Below are positions 1 to 10,400 of a stretch of DNA of 21,344 bases, one piece after another (position 1 is the first letter of the stretch; the number at the start of each line of letters is the position of its first letter). This DNA is from Plantago elongata (Eukaryota > Streptophyta > Magnoliopsida > Lamiales > Plantaginaceae), in the NCBI GenBank assembly GCA_036897095.1, contig JAYMSP010003054.1, positions 1-21,344 of the forward strand, in the 5' to 3' direction. Under the pieces are notes generated by a model that saw nothing but the letters and a program-made list of their open reading frames with translations, ran no database searches and was not told the origin of the DNA. The position numbers and the translations under genes were made by a program.

Positions 1-273
1 GTTGGAGGATTACGCCACCTCCAGATACCACTATAAATTATTGTGTTATTTACTTTATTGTACTTCTATTCTAGCATAATATGCACACACATTATTACTG
101 CAAAGCACATTTACGTTTATATACCGCTTAAAGTCTTCCGCTCTCTAAATCTAAGTATCAGAAGCCCCCAGGTTTCTGAGAAAGACTGTTTATCAACGAA
201 TGTTTGAAAAGACTATTCATCCCCCCCCCCCCCCCCCCTCTAGTCTTTTCCTTTGCCGTTATCTGGACCAACA
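1..273 (+). repeat. Copia-type LTR, plus orientation (left arm of inverted LTR pair)
   Basis: The first 273 bases read as an LTR: they start GTTGGAGGATTACGCC (the expected initial T would lie just before the window) and end TCTGGACCAACA. The same sequence, diverged and with indels, occurs reverse-complemented at 1262-1513. Shared blocks include the GGAGGTGGC end, the CCGCTCTC block, the GTTTGAAAAGACTATTCA block and the CTTTGCCGTTATCTGG block. An 18-base C run (221-238) is present only in this copy. The sequence next to the inner end (TTTTCTTTTGC) is not a primer site; it is gag sequence on the minus strand. Either a solo LTR of a related element inserted here, or this is an inverted LTR of the same element. 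Confidence 0.75.
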
Positions 274-1086
274 TTTTCTTTTGCTTTTCTCCTTTCTATC
301 TCTTGGCTCACATATTTCTTCATGTGTCACAAAGTAAGAGCATTTTCTTCAGACACTTCCTTTGTATCCTTCTTTTCAGAAGTACCTTGTGTGACTAGAA
401 CAACACTTTGTAACTTTTCAGCTTCTCGTTGGGTTGTCTCATAGTTCACAATGGCTAAATTTGAAATGAGTTCAACTGGAGTGATTTGTGGCATACCTAG
501 GTTAAAGTAAAAATATTGGGTACGTTCTCAATTTTGGTTCAAACTTCTGACAATGGTTTTCACCTTCTCAGACTTCGAATATCTATCACTTTCTCTAAGT
601 GCAGCCATATCACTCATGAGAGTAGTAAACCGAAAATCATGTTCTTCCATAGTTTCAGTTGGACCCTGTTTGAAGATTTGGAACTTCAATTTCAAGAACG
701 TCAAAACTTATTTTCCTTGGTTTACACAGTTCCGGCACATATATCTTCAATCAATTGCCAGGCAACTTTCGCCGTCTTTGCAAACCACAATTTGCACTGT
801 ATATATGTTCAAGTGTCGATCGAATGATGATGTTACGAGCTTGACCATCCAACCTGTGCCTCTTGGCATCTTTCGATGTCTAGAGTTTATGAGGTTTCTC
901 TCCATACTCAACTTGTCCAGTAGCAACATGACCACTATCACTAATCGAAGTGTTACTACCTTCAGCATCAGCGTTTCTCCGACCATCAGACACTGCTATG
1001 ACTTGTTTGAGCTGTCTGATTTTGATTGGTCCTTCCTTTATGACGTAGATCATCGCATCACTGATTGATTCAAGATGCAGCATCAT
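274..1086 (-). pseudogene. Copia-type gag remnant, frameshifted
   Basis: The minus strand encodes a broken gag polyprotein of the plant Copia type (UBN2-like), the nucleocapsid precursor of an LTR retrotransposon. Recognisable blocks, in order, are DAKRHRLDGQARN (about 834-875), TAKVAWQLIEDICAGT in another frame (about 735-785), METMEEHDFRFTTL-like sequence with SDMAAL (about 601-650), SEKVKTIVRSL (about 545-580), and a basic tail near 274-330. At least one frameshift and several stop codons separate them, so no intact protein is made. The part upstream of about 880 is weakly conserved, and the start near 1086 is a guess. The reading frame runs straight up to the end of the inverted left LTR, where gag is cut off. 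No protease, integrase or RT of this element is in the window. Confidence 0.75.
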
Positions 1087-1247
1087 ATTGTTCTTCCATT
1101 ATTCGTAATTTTCGGACTTCAGAACCGGATCATCACTCAGAGACATACATGCACACTAAAACACAAATTAAAACGTCCTCGGAGAGTGACAAAAACCTTT
1201 ACCTAACTGGGGATCGAGGTTCAGTGCAGAAGGCTTGGGAACCTCCC

Positions 1248-1259
1248 GCTCTGATACCA
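1248..1259 (-). other. Primer binding site (tRNA-iMet type) of the Copia-type element
   Basis: The minus strand reads TGGTATCAGAGC, the classic complement of the 3' end of plant initiator tRNA-Met. It starts two bases inside the LTR at 1262-1513. This fixes the orientation: the right-hand LTR is the 5' LTR of a minus-strand element, and the gag remnant lies downstream of it. Confidence 0.85.
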
Positions 1260-1261
1260 CT

Positions 1262-1513
1262 TGTTCATCCAGATAACGGCAAAGGAAAAGATTGTGGGGT
1301 GAATAGTCTTTTCAAACTTTTGTCGATAAAGACTATTTCTCGAAAACTTAAGGGTTTTGGTACTTAAATTCAGAGAGCGGTAGATAAATGAGATTGTGCT
1401 TTGTAGTAGTAAGTGTGTGTGTGTGTGTGTGTGTTATGCTGGAATGTAAATACGGAATAAGTAAATAACACATAAAGTATAGTGGTTTCTGGAGGTGGCT
1501 TGATCCTCTAACT
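1262..1513 (-). repeat. Copia-type 5' LTR, minus orientation (right arm)
   Basis: On the minus strand this LTR runs from about 1513 to 1262 and ends in CA, two bases before the primer binding site. It is the reverse-complement partner of the LTR at 1-273, with many substitutions, so neither copy is recent. It contains a GT dinucleotide run (about 1412-1434) where the other copy has only a short CA run. The outer terminus is degraded: AG where the canonical TG would be. An unrelated-looking sequence follows beyond 1513. Confidence 0.75.
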
Positions 1514-2425
1514 AGTCCACTTCGGCCTTTCTGATACCTGGAATTCACTATAATAGACAATTGAGTTCTCCTTACAATATATCATATTCTAAGATCCCTA
1601 CAAACAAATGGTTCCCAACCAAATGTCCCTCCTGAGTTGTTACCTAGCTCCTACAACCAAGTACTTCATGTACACAAGATAACCTTGGAGCTATTCCTTG
1701 ATTTCCCAAATCAAATACTTCATGTATTCCACGCCTTGATGGTGTTGGGTATAAGTTTAATTGTCAGGAAAGCTTCTTGTAAAACTTTTCAGCTATGTTT
1801 TCAGAGAGCTTAGAAGAGATAAAACTACTTATACACTTATTCAATGTATTGTAGGTTCTATTTTACTGACCTAAGTAATTGGTATCCGTTGTGGAGAATG
1901 AGCTTCAGAAAGGGTATCCGAAAGTTCAACTCTTTCACGAATAACAATTTCTTGTTATAGGTTCAGGATACTTAGAACTACTAGTGATTCTTCGAGCTTG
2001 TTAGTCGCAACAAAAAGCTTGGAGAATGGTAGTGAAATGCTTGAGAGAATACTTTTCTTGTAAGTAGATATGAGCGTAGTTTGTGTGTGTATTTCGCAGC
2101 ATCTAAGTGGTGATATTTATAAATGAATATGAGAGTCGTTCGAATAGTATCCATTAGACCTTCCCAAAATTCAATCCGTTGATATCTCGAAATGAATACT
2201 CAGAAGTTCTTTTCTCATTTTTTCAGAGAGGACTATGCATCGAGCTACTTTCCAGCCGATGTAATAAATGCATTGTATTATTTTTTATCTTGTAGTCTCA
2301 ACGTACACATGAGCCTTTCTGAAAACTAGCATGCTCCTAAACTCAGTGATGTCATATGCTCAGAGACTTGTTATGTGCAATATATACACTATACAATAAG
2401 CTTTCTAATCATAGTCTATCTGAGG
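1514..2425. other. Gene-free stretch, probable retroelement debris
   Basis: No ORF or RNA gene could be recognised here. The sequence has several scattered TCAGAGAG/CTCAGAAAG-like fragments and two similar short blocks, AAGTACTTCATGTA (near 1660) and AATACTTCATGTATT (near 1710). These suggest old repeat-derived DNA. The TRIM at 2431-3054 was inserted at the right end of this stretch. Confidence 0.4.
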
Positions 2426-2430
2426 AGACT
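2426..2430. repeat. TRIM target site duplication, left copy (AGACT)
   Basis: AGACT lies immediately left of the TRIM LTR and is repeated at 3055-3059 immediately right of it. Five bases is the usual size for LTR-retrotransposon integration. Confidence 0.9.
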
Positions 2431-2655
2431 TGTAACGACCCGACCACTAATGGGCCGAGACCCGGTCCGTTGGGCCGGTAAGGTTACGCATGATTGTTCC
2501 ACAACTCGGTTTGATATTGACCTCTTTGGGCCGGAGCCCACACGGATTTATTTTTGGGTTTCCGCAAAAGGCCTCATACCATAAAAGAGTGGTGGTCTAC
2601 ATACATACCATTCATCCCTTCCACTCACAAGCGATGTGGGATGTTGGGTATTACA
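2431..2655 (-). repeat. TRIM 3' LTR
   Basis: This is the left LTR, 225 bp, and the 3' LTR in the minus-strand orientation of the element. It aligns along its length with 2850-3054 but carries about 20 extra bases near 2443-2465 (around CTAATGGGCCGAGACCCGG), next to the GTCCGTTGGGCCG block. The two LTRs also differ by scattered substitutions, so the insertion is not recent. Confidence 0.9.
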
Positions 2656-2668
2656 ATCTACCCCCCTT
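2656..2668 (-). other. TRIM polypurine tract
   Basis: The minus strand reads AAGGGGGGTAGAT, directly before the 3' LTR. This is the expected position and composition for the plus-strand primer of reverse transcription. Confidence 0.8.
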
Positions 2669-2835
2669 AAACTCTCGACGTCCTCGTCGAGCTTTCATGG
2701 GGTTGTCCCGGGACCAACCATCCGTGCAGGATTCTAAAGGTGGCCCCTAGTGGCCGAAGTGGTGGCTCCCACCACCCATACATTGTAGCACTTTGTCCCG
2801 TATGGGACTTAGTTCCACCAATTCCGGATAGTCCC

Positions 2836-2847
2836 GCTCTGATACCA
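2836..2847 (-). other. TRIM primer binding site (tRNA-iMet type)
   Basis: The minus strand reads TGGTATCAGAGC two bases inside the 5' LTR. The identity with the primer site of the Copia-type fragment at 1248-1259 extends to 16 bases (TGGTATCAGAGCGGGA). Confidence 0.9.
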
Positions 2848-2849
2848 TT

Positions 2850-3054
2850 TGTAACGACCCGATCCGTTGGGCCGACAAGGACGTTACGCATGACTGTCCC
2901 ACCACTCGGTATGATATTGTCCGCTTTCGGCGGAGCCCGCATGGATTTTCTTTTGAATTTCCACAAAAGGCCTCATACTATAGGAGAGTGGTGGTCTACA
3001 TATATATCGTTCATCCCTTCCACTCACAAGCGATATGGGATGTTGGGTATTACA
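2850..3054 (-). repeat. TRIM 5' LTR
   Basis: This is the right LTR, 205 bp, and the 5' LTR in the minus-strand orientation. It begins TGTAATACCCAACATCCC on the minus strand and ends GGGTCGTTACA next to the primer site. Confidence 0.9.
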
Positions 3055-3059
3055 AGACT
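3055..3059. repeat. TRIM target site duplication, right copy (AGACT)
   Basis: This is the exact match to 2426-2430, directly adjoining the right LTR. Confidence 0.9.
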
Positions 3060-3309
3060 TAACCGTATTTCTTCAAAAACTTTTGCAATCTTCAGTCTTC
3101 AAATCTTCAATTAAAATTCATTACTAGGATCCTTCTTCATGGCCTTCTTCGAAATATAAAAATTACATTCAGAGACCTAATGATCCTATTACAAGTTTTA
3201 CTAGACTAACATACTAAGTGATTTTCTCTTTTACAATGTTCAAGTGAACTAAGATTATTAGTCACCTTTCTGTACTAAGATAAGTCATATGGTGATTGAA
3301 TAAAAATAA

Positions 3310-3585
3310 TAACAGATATTTCTAATATTAGTAGATTTATGATGGGAGCTGGTAAACTACACTGGAAAGCTGTAAAATATCTAATGACATACATTCAGGG
3401 ATCTACAGACATGTGACTATTGTTCAAGAAGGCTATGAGCAACAATACTCCACTTCTTCGTTATGTTGATTATGATTTTGTAGCAAATGTTTGACACTAG
3501 AAAGTCTCTTACTAGTTTTGTATTCACCACGTACGGAACTGTGCTATTAGTGGAAGTCAAGTCAACAAAGTGTAGTTGCACTATC
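3310..3585 (+). pseudogene. Copia RNase H domain fragment
   Basis: On the plus strand a broken reading frame matches the end of a Copia pol polyprotein (RNase H region, which degrades the RNA strand during reverse transcription). Visible blocks are ISRFM, LHWKAVKYLMTYIQGS (the usual HWEAVKWILRYLKG), LRYVDYDFVANV (the usual YTDADWAGD), DTRKSLTSFVF after a frame change, and WKSSQQSVVALS after another. The first acidic residues of the YTDAD motif are altered, and stops and frameshifts are present, so it is dead. Its orientation is opposite to the gag remnant at 274-1086, so it is not simply the downstream part of that element. It runs straight into the tandem array that starts near 3590. Confidence 0.8.
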
Positions 3586-3589
3586 AAAA

Positions 3590-4215
3590 AGTATGAACAT
3601 GCTACACTTCACTACCAAACTATCCTCAGTCAAGTACCAATGTTGAATATTGAATAAAATAATTTGTTAAACCTGTTTCAGTTAGTAACCCAATCAACGG
3701 TGCTTAAATACTCTATTTTATGTACAATGCAATTGTGCTTGGGAATATCGTTCAATCAATGCGCAACCTGAAACACACCAGGGTTTGCATGACTAATACC
3801 TTTAAATTCGCATGTATAAGTTATCTAACTCTATCTAACTCTAAGCTACCTTTAGAAAAACTAAATTATCAACATGCCACACTTCTAGTAACAAACTTCC
3901 CTCGATAATTGACTAATATTGACCATTGAATAAAACTATTTTTCAAACATGTGTCATTTAGCAGACCAATCACCAGTACCAAACTACCCTTTTTTTATAT
4001 TTAAGTGCAGTTGCGCTCGACAAGATCATTCAGTCAACGATCAACCTTGGGCACACCAAGTCTTGTATCCGACTATCTTTTTGGCATTCATAGGGTAACT
4101 GACTATATGTTACCGGGTTCTAAACTAATTGTTTAAAAAGAAAAGTATCAACATGCCACACTTTTGGTACCAAACAATAAGTTCCGGGACATGTGTGGTT
4201 CAGATTAACTCCTGC
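3590..4215 (+). repeat. Tandem array with ~275-bp period, two full and one deleted unit
   Basis: The anchor TATCAACATGCCACACTT occurs at 3592 (as TATGAACATGCTACACTT), 3867 and 4146, giving spacings of 275 and 279 bases. Units 1 and 2 align throughout with common blocks: ATTGAATAAAA, a TTATAT..GTGCTTG/GTGCGCTCG block, and CAACCT..GAAACACACC/GGGCACACC. Unit 3 appears to have lost some 45 bases after its ACCAAAC block and fades out after ACATGTGTGGTT near 4200. Units are diverged. No coding capacity is evident. The array may be derived from the 3' end of the adjacent Copia fragment or be a separate satellite-like repeat. Confidence 0.8.
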
Positions 4216-4979
4216 TATATTTTTTGTCCTACATTTTAATATGTTATTTTTTCATAGATTTTAACTGTAACATATCAATCACATGATTTGAGCTTATGTT
4301 TCTACGCAAGTTGATGAATTGTTCTTCATCAGCTCTCTCACGAGTATGCATTAGCAAGTTTTGATATAATGCATTCCTAACGTGTTGAAGTTCTGAAAAC
4401 GAAGTGCAGCTTAGTTGGTAATCCGCTTCCCCTTTAATTAATATATTGGGGGTTTGAGTCACATTTAATCATTTTAAAAGAAAAACGTGTTAAAGTTCTA
4501 TATCAATCACTATTTTTTGTTAAAGTTCAAAATGTATGAATCGGATACATGACGGGGGATCGAGTTGGACACATGACTAGGCAATCAATAAACAGAAACC
4601 CCCACTAAAAGACACAACATAAGGCACACTAACCTGGTTTGAGGTTAGTTTCTGTGTAAATAATATCATATACTATATTTAAAAGTATATGGAGGCCAAG
4701 TTATTTGGAAAATCCGTAGATCCTATGGAAATTTCATACTCTTTTCAAAGTGGGGTTAAAAAGAATTCACTTGTCTTTCTTTCTTTTTTGTTTTAAATAC
4801 GACATTACAATTATAATATTCAATAAAATATATACTAATCATAAATAACCTTTTAAAAAATTTCTACATAGAATACAAATATAGTCCATTTCGAAGAATT
4901 AAATTTGTGTTTCGATGACGGGGTGTCTAAGCGTGCAACTCGATTATAAATGGTAGTAGTTTATTGAATTAGGGGATTT
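4216..4979. other. AT-rich gene-free stretch
   Basis: Nothing recognisable. A 72-residue open frame on the minus strand (4244-4462) has no motif, no repeat of its own and no neighbouring exon; it is probably chance. Confidence 0.5.
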
Positions 4980-5085
4980 TAGGTGTTATTAAGTAACCTA
5001 ATTAATATGATTATTTGTGTACTGGTGGACAACTAACCTTGATTGCGCTCATTTCCAACGCAATTAAATCTATTGTGGTAACTTA

Positions 5086-5163
5086 TGGGTGTTGTTAATT
5101 AACCTAATTAATATAACTAATTAATGGGTGTTGTTAATTAACCTAATTAATATAACTAATTAA
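5086..5163 (+). repeat. 39-bp tandem duplication
   Basis: The 39-base unit beginning TGGGTGTTGTTAATTAACC occurs twice in perfect tandem (5086-5124 and 5125-5163). A diverged partial copy (AGGTGTTATTAAGTAACCTAA) lies upstream near 4980-5010. The unit contains TTAATTAA and CCTAATTAA motifs. Because the two full copies are identical, the duplication is recent. Confidence 0.9.
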
Positions 5164-5228
5164 TATGATTAATGATTATGTGACATTTATATTTGTTTAA
5201 GGTACATGTCAAAACTGATGGTTAGACT

Positions 5229-5247
5229 TTTTTTTTTTTTTTTTTTT
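5229..5247 (+). repeat. Poly-T run
   Basis: This is an uninterrupted T run of about 19 bases. It could be the reverse-strand poly(A) tail of a small retroelement, but I see no element body to its right and no target duplication, so it is listed only as a homopolymer. Confidence 0.7.
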
Positions 5248-5249
5248 AT

Positions 5250-7020
5250 CAGACATGGTACTGGAAGTAATTTCCACTTCTATATATGTATGTCGGCATT
5301 CATATCAGCTACGGTGTAAGATCAGACAACATTTATAAGTAAATGCAGGCCAAATAATCGTGAAAGTTCATTTGTCGGTTGCATTCATTCGATTTATAGT
5401 TTACCTTAAGTGGTCGAGAAGATGATATACAGTACTTTTAAATTTTTTTTATTCTTTAATAGTATCGACTTTTGCGAATAATCCAACTGAATACATTCGA
5501 ATTCTTTTTAAGGGCCAGGAACTTAATCTCTTTTACACTCGAGTTGATAATAAATTACATCTTTAGAAACCTCTATCAAGTTATTATTCTATACATATTA
5601 AATTTAATTGTTAATCTAGTCGTGGTTTAGTTAAAAAATTTAATTCAAAAAATCAAATTAAAATAAACTAATTTAGATGTTCGCTACAATTTAGTGAACA
5701 ATCTATTAAATATAATCTATGTTATTTTCAACTGAAAACTATTTCAGTTTAGTTTAATTTAATTTTTATTCAGTTCATTTTTATTTAATAATATTTTATT
5801 TTATAATTCCGTTCTGTTCCGCTCCTTTCAATTAATGAATTTAAAAAATTACAGAGAATATAGTATTTAACATATACAAAGTACATACCCATTCTGGTCG
5901 ACCCCCCTGTGCTCTTCTCAAAGCGACCGTTCCTAGTTTGCATGCAATTTAAAGTTGATGTGAACAGGATAGGAGGTATCTCACACAGACTCTTCAACCA
6001 GTTCAACCAAAATTCTTTGAACACAACTAATAATTCTTTCCATTAAATCACAGTGGCCTCAATAAATTACAGTACACATTAATACAGCACATATACATCA
6101 ACTATCATTAATTTATAATTTATTAACTAATATATACAATGATGTTTGTTAATTACATACTATAATTAAGCTCTCCATCAACTGAGTTACTAAACTGAGT
6201 TACTAGAGCATAAGAAATGGTCCACAAAATTATGTAAACCAACTATAGTGCCATAGATCTATAAGCCAAAAAGACATCACACCTTAATTAGTACACTTTC
6301 ACACATCTCCATAACTTACAAATGCTCTCCAATCATACTATTGCTTACACATGCAACTCTAATTACCCCCAAAGAGGAATCAATTCATTGTACAAGGAGA
6401 ATTTCTTTTCAAGATCAACCGTCAATTCCAAAGATGAACCAATGCACCTAATAATTGCCATTGCCCCTCCTCACAAGGGCTAGCTATGCTGAAACCGTCC
6501 ATTCCCCTCCCAGAAACTTGGAGAGCATATCATCACAATTAGTGAAATTTATTATCTTCACAATCACCGTTGTCTAGGATCAATGCATATATAAAACAAA
6601 CACGTACAAAAATACGAACTTTGGTAAAACAGACACTATCGATGTACATTATAAATTGACGGTGGATCTTATTCAAGTATTCAACTGTTTATTTCTTTGG
6701 GATCCTGTCTGGTTGTTATGTTTTGAGGCATCTAATGGTACTGAGATCTGGTCGTGTTTTGTATTGTTTTAGTTCTATTCTTTAGATGTTCTAGAATTTG
6801 TTCCATGATTTGAATGATGTGGTGCGAAGGTTTCCACACTTTTGCAATTATTCCGTTTAAGAGCATTTTTTGTTCTTTTAATTTTATATTAATAAAATTT
6901 TAGTACTTTAAAAAAAACAATCGTCATTGTCTAATATGTCTGGCTGAAGTCTAGTAGAAACTAGAAGTCGTGAACGAATTCAAAAGTTAATCAAGAGCAC
7001 AAAGTCGGAACACATACATA
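5250..7020. other. AT-rich intergenic stretch upstream of the MYB gene
   Basis: No gene is recognised. The base composition is very AT-rich between about 5560 and 5830 and more mixed between 6340 and 6560. Near 6179-6206 the block AACTGAGTTACT is repeated in tandem. A 79-residue minus-strand frame (5785-6024) has no recognisable motif. Confidence 0.4.
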
Positions 7021-7200
7021 CAATTTAAACATAGCTAGGGCTTAGGAGTGATGGTCTTAAATTTGTGGTAATTTACTTGAAATTGGAATTTGGATGGTAT
7101 GGGGAAGGACTTATGGCATATCCTCTATACGTACGTAGCGGTGATTGATCATGCATTTATTACTTCACCAGTGTAGCATGCACTAGTGTAATCTGTTTTG

Positions 7201-7415
7201 TGGTCTCCAAAGATACACGTTATACACGAATTGAACTGCAAACTAGCTAGAGAAACGTGGTTTATAAAATGACCTGATCAGTATCTAGCTCAATTATTCC
7301 GGAAAAAATTCCATGCACTTAATATTATAAGAAGCATCGATCAGTACGAATACTAATTAACAAAGTATTACAGTATAGTATACGATCAAACTTCTTGTAA
7401 AACTTATTCTTCGCG
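7201..7415 (+). promoter_or_regulatory. Proximal promoter and 5' leader of the MYB gene
   Basis: TATA-like elements are TTTATAAAAT at 7261-7270 and TATTATAAG near 7324-7332, the latter giving a short leader of roughly 60 bases to the ATG. ACGT cores that bZIP or bHLH factors could bind are at 7217-7220 (ACACGT) and 7255-7260 (ACGTGG, G-box-like). Further upstream is a perfect palindrome TACGTACGTA (7128-7137). The start codon context is GCGATGG, with G at -3 and +4. These are motif matches only; no transcription start is visible from sequence. Confidence 0.45.
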
Positions 7416-10400
7416 ATGGAGAAGAGCTCTCGTGGAGTGAGGAAAGGTACTTGGACGAAAGAAGAAGATAATCTCCTCACTAGATGCATTGAGAAATATG
7501 GCGAAGGGAAGTGGCATCAAGTACCACTCCGAGCAGGTATATACACAAAATGTTGTAAAAGTTTGAATATTTAGAAGAGACGTGTTCATATAACCGGTGT
7601 ACGTGTGCAGGGTTGAATAGGTGCAGGAAGAGCTGCAGGTTGAGATGGTTGAACTATCTGAGGCCAACTATCAAAAGAGGTTGCTTTACTAATGATGAAC
7701 TCGATCTTATTGTTCGGCTTCATAAGTTACTTGGAAACAAGTAAGTTCAAACTTTCAGTGTACTTTAACTTACACATGGAATATGCACACACACATATAA
7801 TATATAATATATGTGTATATATGAATCCAATAAATAAAACAAACCATAAAAAATACTAAAGGTTACAATGCTTGGGTAGCAAAGTAAGTTGAGTTTTATT
7901 AATTAAACTTAGTTGGTATCCAATTTAAAGGTTGATTCTCATACAATTGTAATCGTTTTATTTGGTTTAATCAACACTGGTTTGGACTAAAATACACTTT
8001 AAATATCCCATTTTAATTTCATTCCAAACACAATTTCATCAAAATTTATACAAATACCATTCAAATTATATACCAATCCGCCCTTAGTTTGAAGGGGGCT
8101 AGGGGTTGATTTTCATACAACTGTAATCGTTTTATTTGGTTTAATAAACACTAATTTGGACTAAAATACACTTTAAATACCCCGTTTTAATTTCATTTCA
8201 ACTAAAATTTCACCAAAATTTATTTAAATACCCATTCAAATTATATACCAATATACCCTTAGTTTGAAGGGGGCGTGTATGAAGGGCATCAATTGGGTGG
8301 AGATGCTCTTTTTATTTTATCTCTGTAACTTCTCGTTGAGCATCAATTGGGTGGAGTTGGCTCTCTGTAGCCTTTGTAATTCTCATGGGCATTCCTCATG
8401 CGCGTACAATTATTTTGACTGTTTCCAGAGAAAAGAAAAAGTCATACTTAGATTTCAACTTAAGTTTTAGACAACAAAATCATCAATAAATTCATACAAC
8501 TTTTATCAAATAATACATATTGTGTACTTATCATAATATAATAATTGAATGGGTCCATATATTTCTTTTCTTAATATCACTAGTTCATTTATTTAATTCT
8601 TCATCTTTCACTTTAAATTTTATTTTGTCCAATTTAAAACGTCTATATTTAAAATAAGAAAATGATAAAAATAAATAAAAATTACCAACTACTATATATT
8701 TTTGTGATATATAAATAAAGTCACTCTTGACTATGTTATAATTATATTCGTAAATATTTGCACGTTAGGATATATCATAGCTAGATTCCTACCGGCTCAA
8801 ACAAATCCTCAAGAAAATGTAACAAAACTTAGGGACCGTTTGCCATACCGCTGAAGCGGCTTCTCACTCAAATTGAATATTTTATAAAATAAACTCAATT
8901 TCAATAGAAAAAGTCCACTTAAATTCTATCCAATTCATTCATTGGAATATAAACTTCGGTTGTACTTTTCATCATGCTGAATAGCCGTAGGTTATTATAA
9001 ATGCTTGTCAGGCACCATAACTTAGAAAATGAGTACGTACATATAAATAACCAACAACTAAATTCAAACATTAACAAATTAGTATATCAGAAGATAGAAA
9101 GGAGTGACCTCTGTTTTGTATTAAAAAAAATATTTAAATTACATTTTACCAATTTAAATTGTATACCAAACAAACTTTAAATACAAAAATAATTAAAAAA
9201 TTAATATAATTCAATATTGAATTTTAAAGTAAAAATTTGAATATATTTGAATAAAGTATGAATAAAATAAGTATATAAATAAAGTACATATAGTGATAAA
9301 GTTGTAATATGAATATTTTATGTAAGTATATATGTTAAGCAAGGTAAAAAAAATTGAAATGAGAATGTCTTTGGAACGGTTAAAATGACAAAATGAAAAG
9401 TTTATCATTGTATATTTATATAATAAAATGACAACAAATTTATTACAAATAAGATTAAAATGTTTAACAAATTTTAATTAACTGTAAGTTACTATATTTG
9501 AAAAAATTATCCAGATCATAATTTAATAAGAAGAAACACAGGTTATTCTAGTTAATAATGGTCATCTCTTAAATCGGCATGAATAGATGATTTTATTATA
9601 TTTAACAATAATTTATAGTTCAAATGAAAATGGAAACTAATGACTAGATGAAGAGTTATAAAAGCAATTTATCATGAAATTCGAGTAAATATTTAACTTT
9701 TTGCAACTGATGCATCCATATATAGTTGGTACAATGAGATTTGACACTTTATATGAAATTAATTTTGTTTCATTCAAAGTTGTTCGAGAATGATATAGAA
9801 CCGAACATATCATTCTGCCAGTCGAGAAAAAGAGAACTTTATCATTAACAAAATTGGTAAGTGGTCCACAAGTATCTTTCTCATAATTATAAATAAAATT
9901 AGGTGTGTTCTCCGAAATTTATTTAACTCAACTGAATTAAATTTAAATTAAATTAAATTAAATTAAATTAAATTAAACTGAACTAAAATAATATATAAAT
10001 TATAACTAAGTCGAACTGAACTCAATTAAAATGAAATTAATTAAATTGATTTTAAAGTAAAGGTAACCTAATCTTAATACCAATTAAATTGACATGAAAA
10101 TGAAACTATGCACTCCCACCGCAGCCATTATATTGAATTATTGATGTTAAGTTAGAAATGATGACTACTTTTAACAAACACTCAATTTAAACCCCAACAA
10201 TCCCTCCTAAAACTACGTATCTAGCTCTTAACTTAAATCTAACACTCCCACCCATTTTCCTTAGCTGCCAATATTTATGATCTGTCCTACTTTATAACAT
10301 ATTTTTCGGGACACAAGAGTTCTTTGTTCTGATATTTTATCATTATGTACTCATATTTCTCAAAAACAATATAAAAATGACGTGTATATAATAGTAGGAC

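Larger units (their letters stand above)
2431..3054 (-). mobile_element. Complete TRIM (miniature LTR retrotransposon)
   Basis: This 624-bp element has all the landmarks of a terminal-repeat retrotransposon in miniature. Direct LTRs lie at 2431-2655 and 2850-3054. A tRNA-iMet primer site on the minus strand abuts the right LTR, a polypurine tract on the minus strand abuts the left LTR, and the internal region is only 194 bp with no coding capacity. The LTRs begin TGTAATACCC and end GTTACA on the minus strand. A 5-bp duplication, AGACT, flanks it exactly (2426-2430 and 3055-3059). With no gag or pol of its own it must have been moved in trans by an autonomous LTR element. It lacks the 5S rRNA-like segment that marks Cassandra TRIMs, so it appears to be another family. 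Confidence 0.93.

Noticed and set aside
2375..3114. Open frames across the TRIM on both strands
   Set aside because: They cross LTR boundaries, match no gag or pol domain, and are chance frames in a non-coding element.
4244..4462. 72-residue minus-strand open frame
   Set aside because: No motif, no neighbouring exon and no similarity I recognise.
6440..6590. Possible minus-strand terminal exon (ending ...FLGGEWTVSA and a stop) after a splice-acceptor-like CTAG
   Set aside because: The peptide is short and unrecognised, and further exons would have to lie in the MYB promoter, where none are visible.
8829..9178. Possible MITE starting GGGACCGTTTGCCATAC with a weak inverted partner GTATACCAAAC near 9163
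   Set aside because: Only about 9 of 11 bases pair, there is no clear target duplication, and the interior shows no further pairing.
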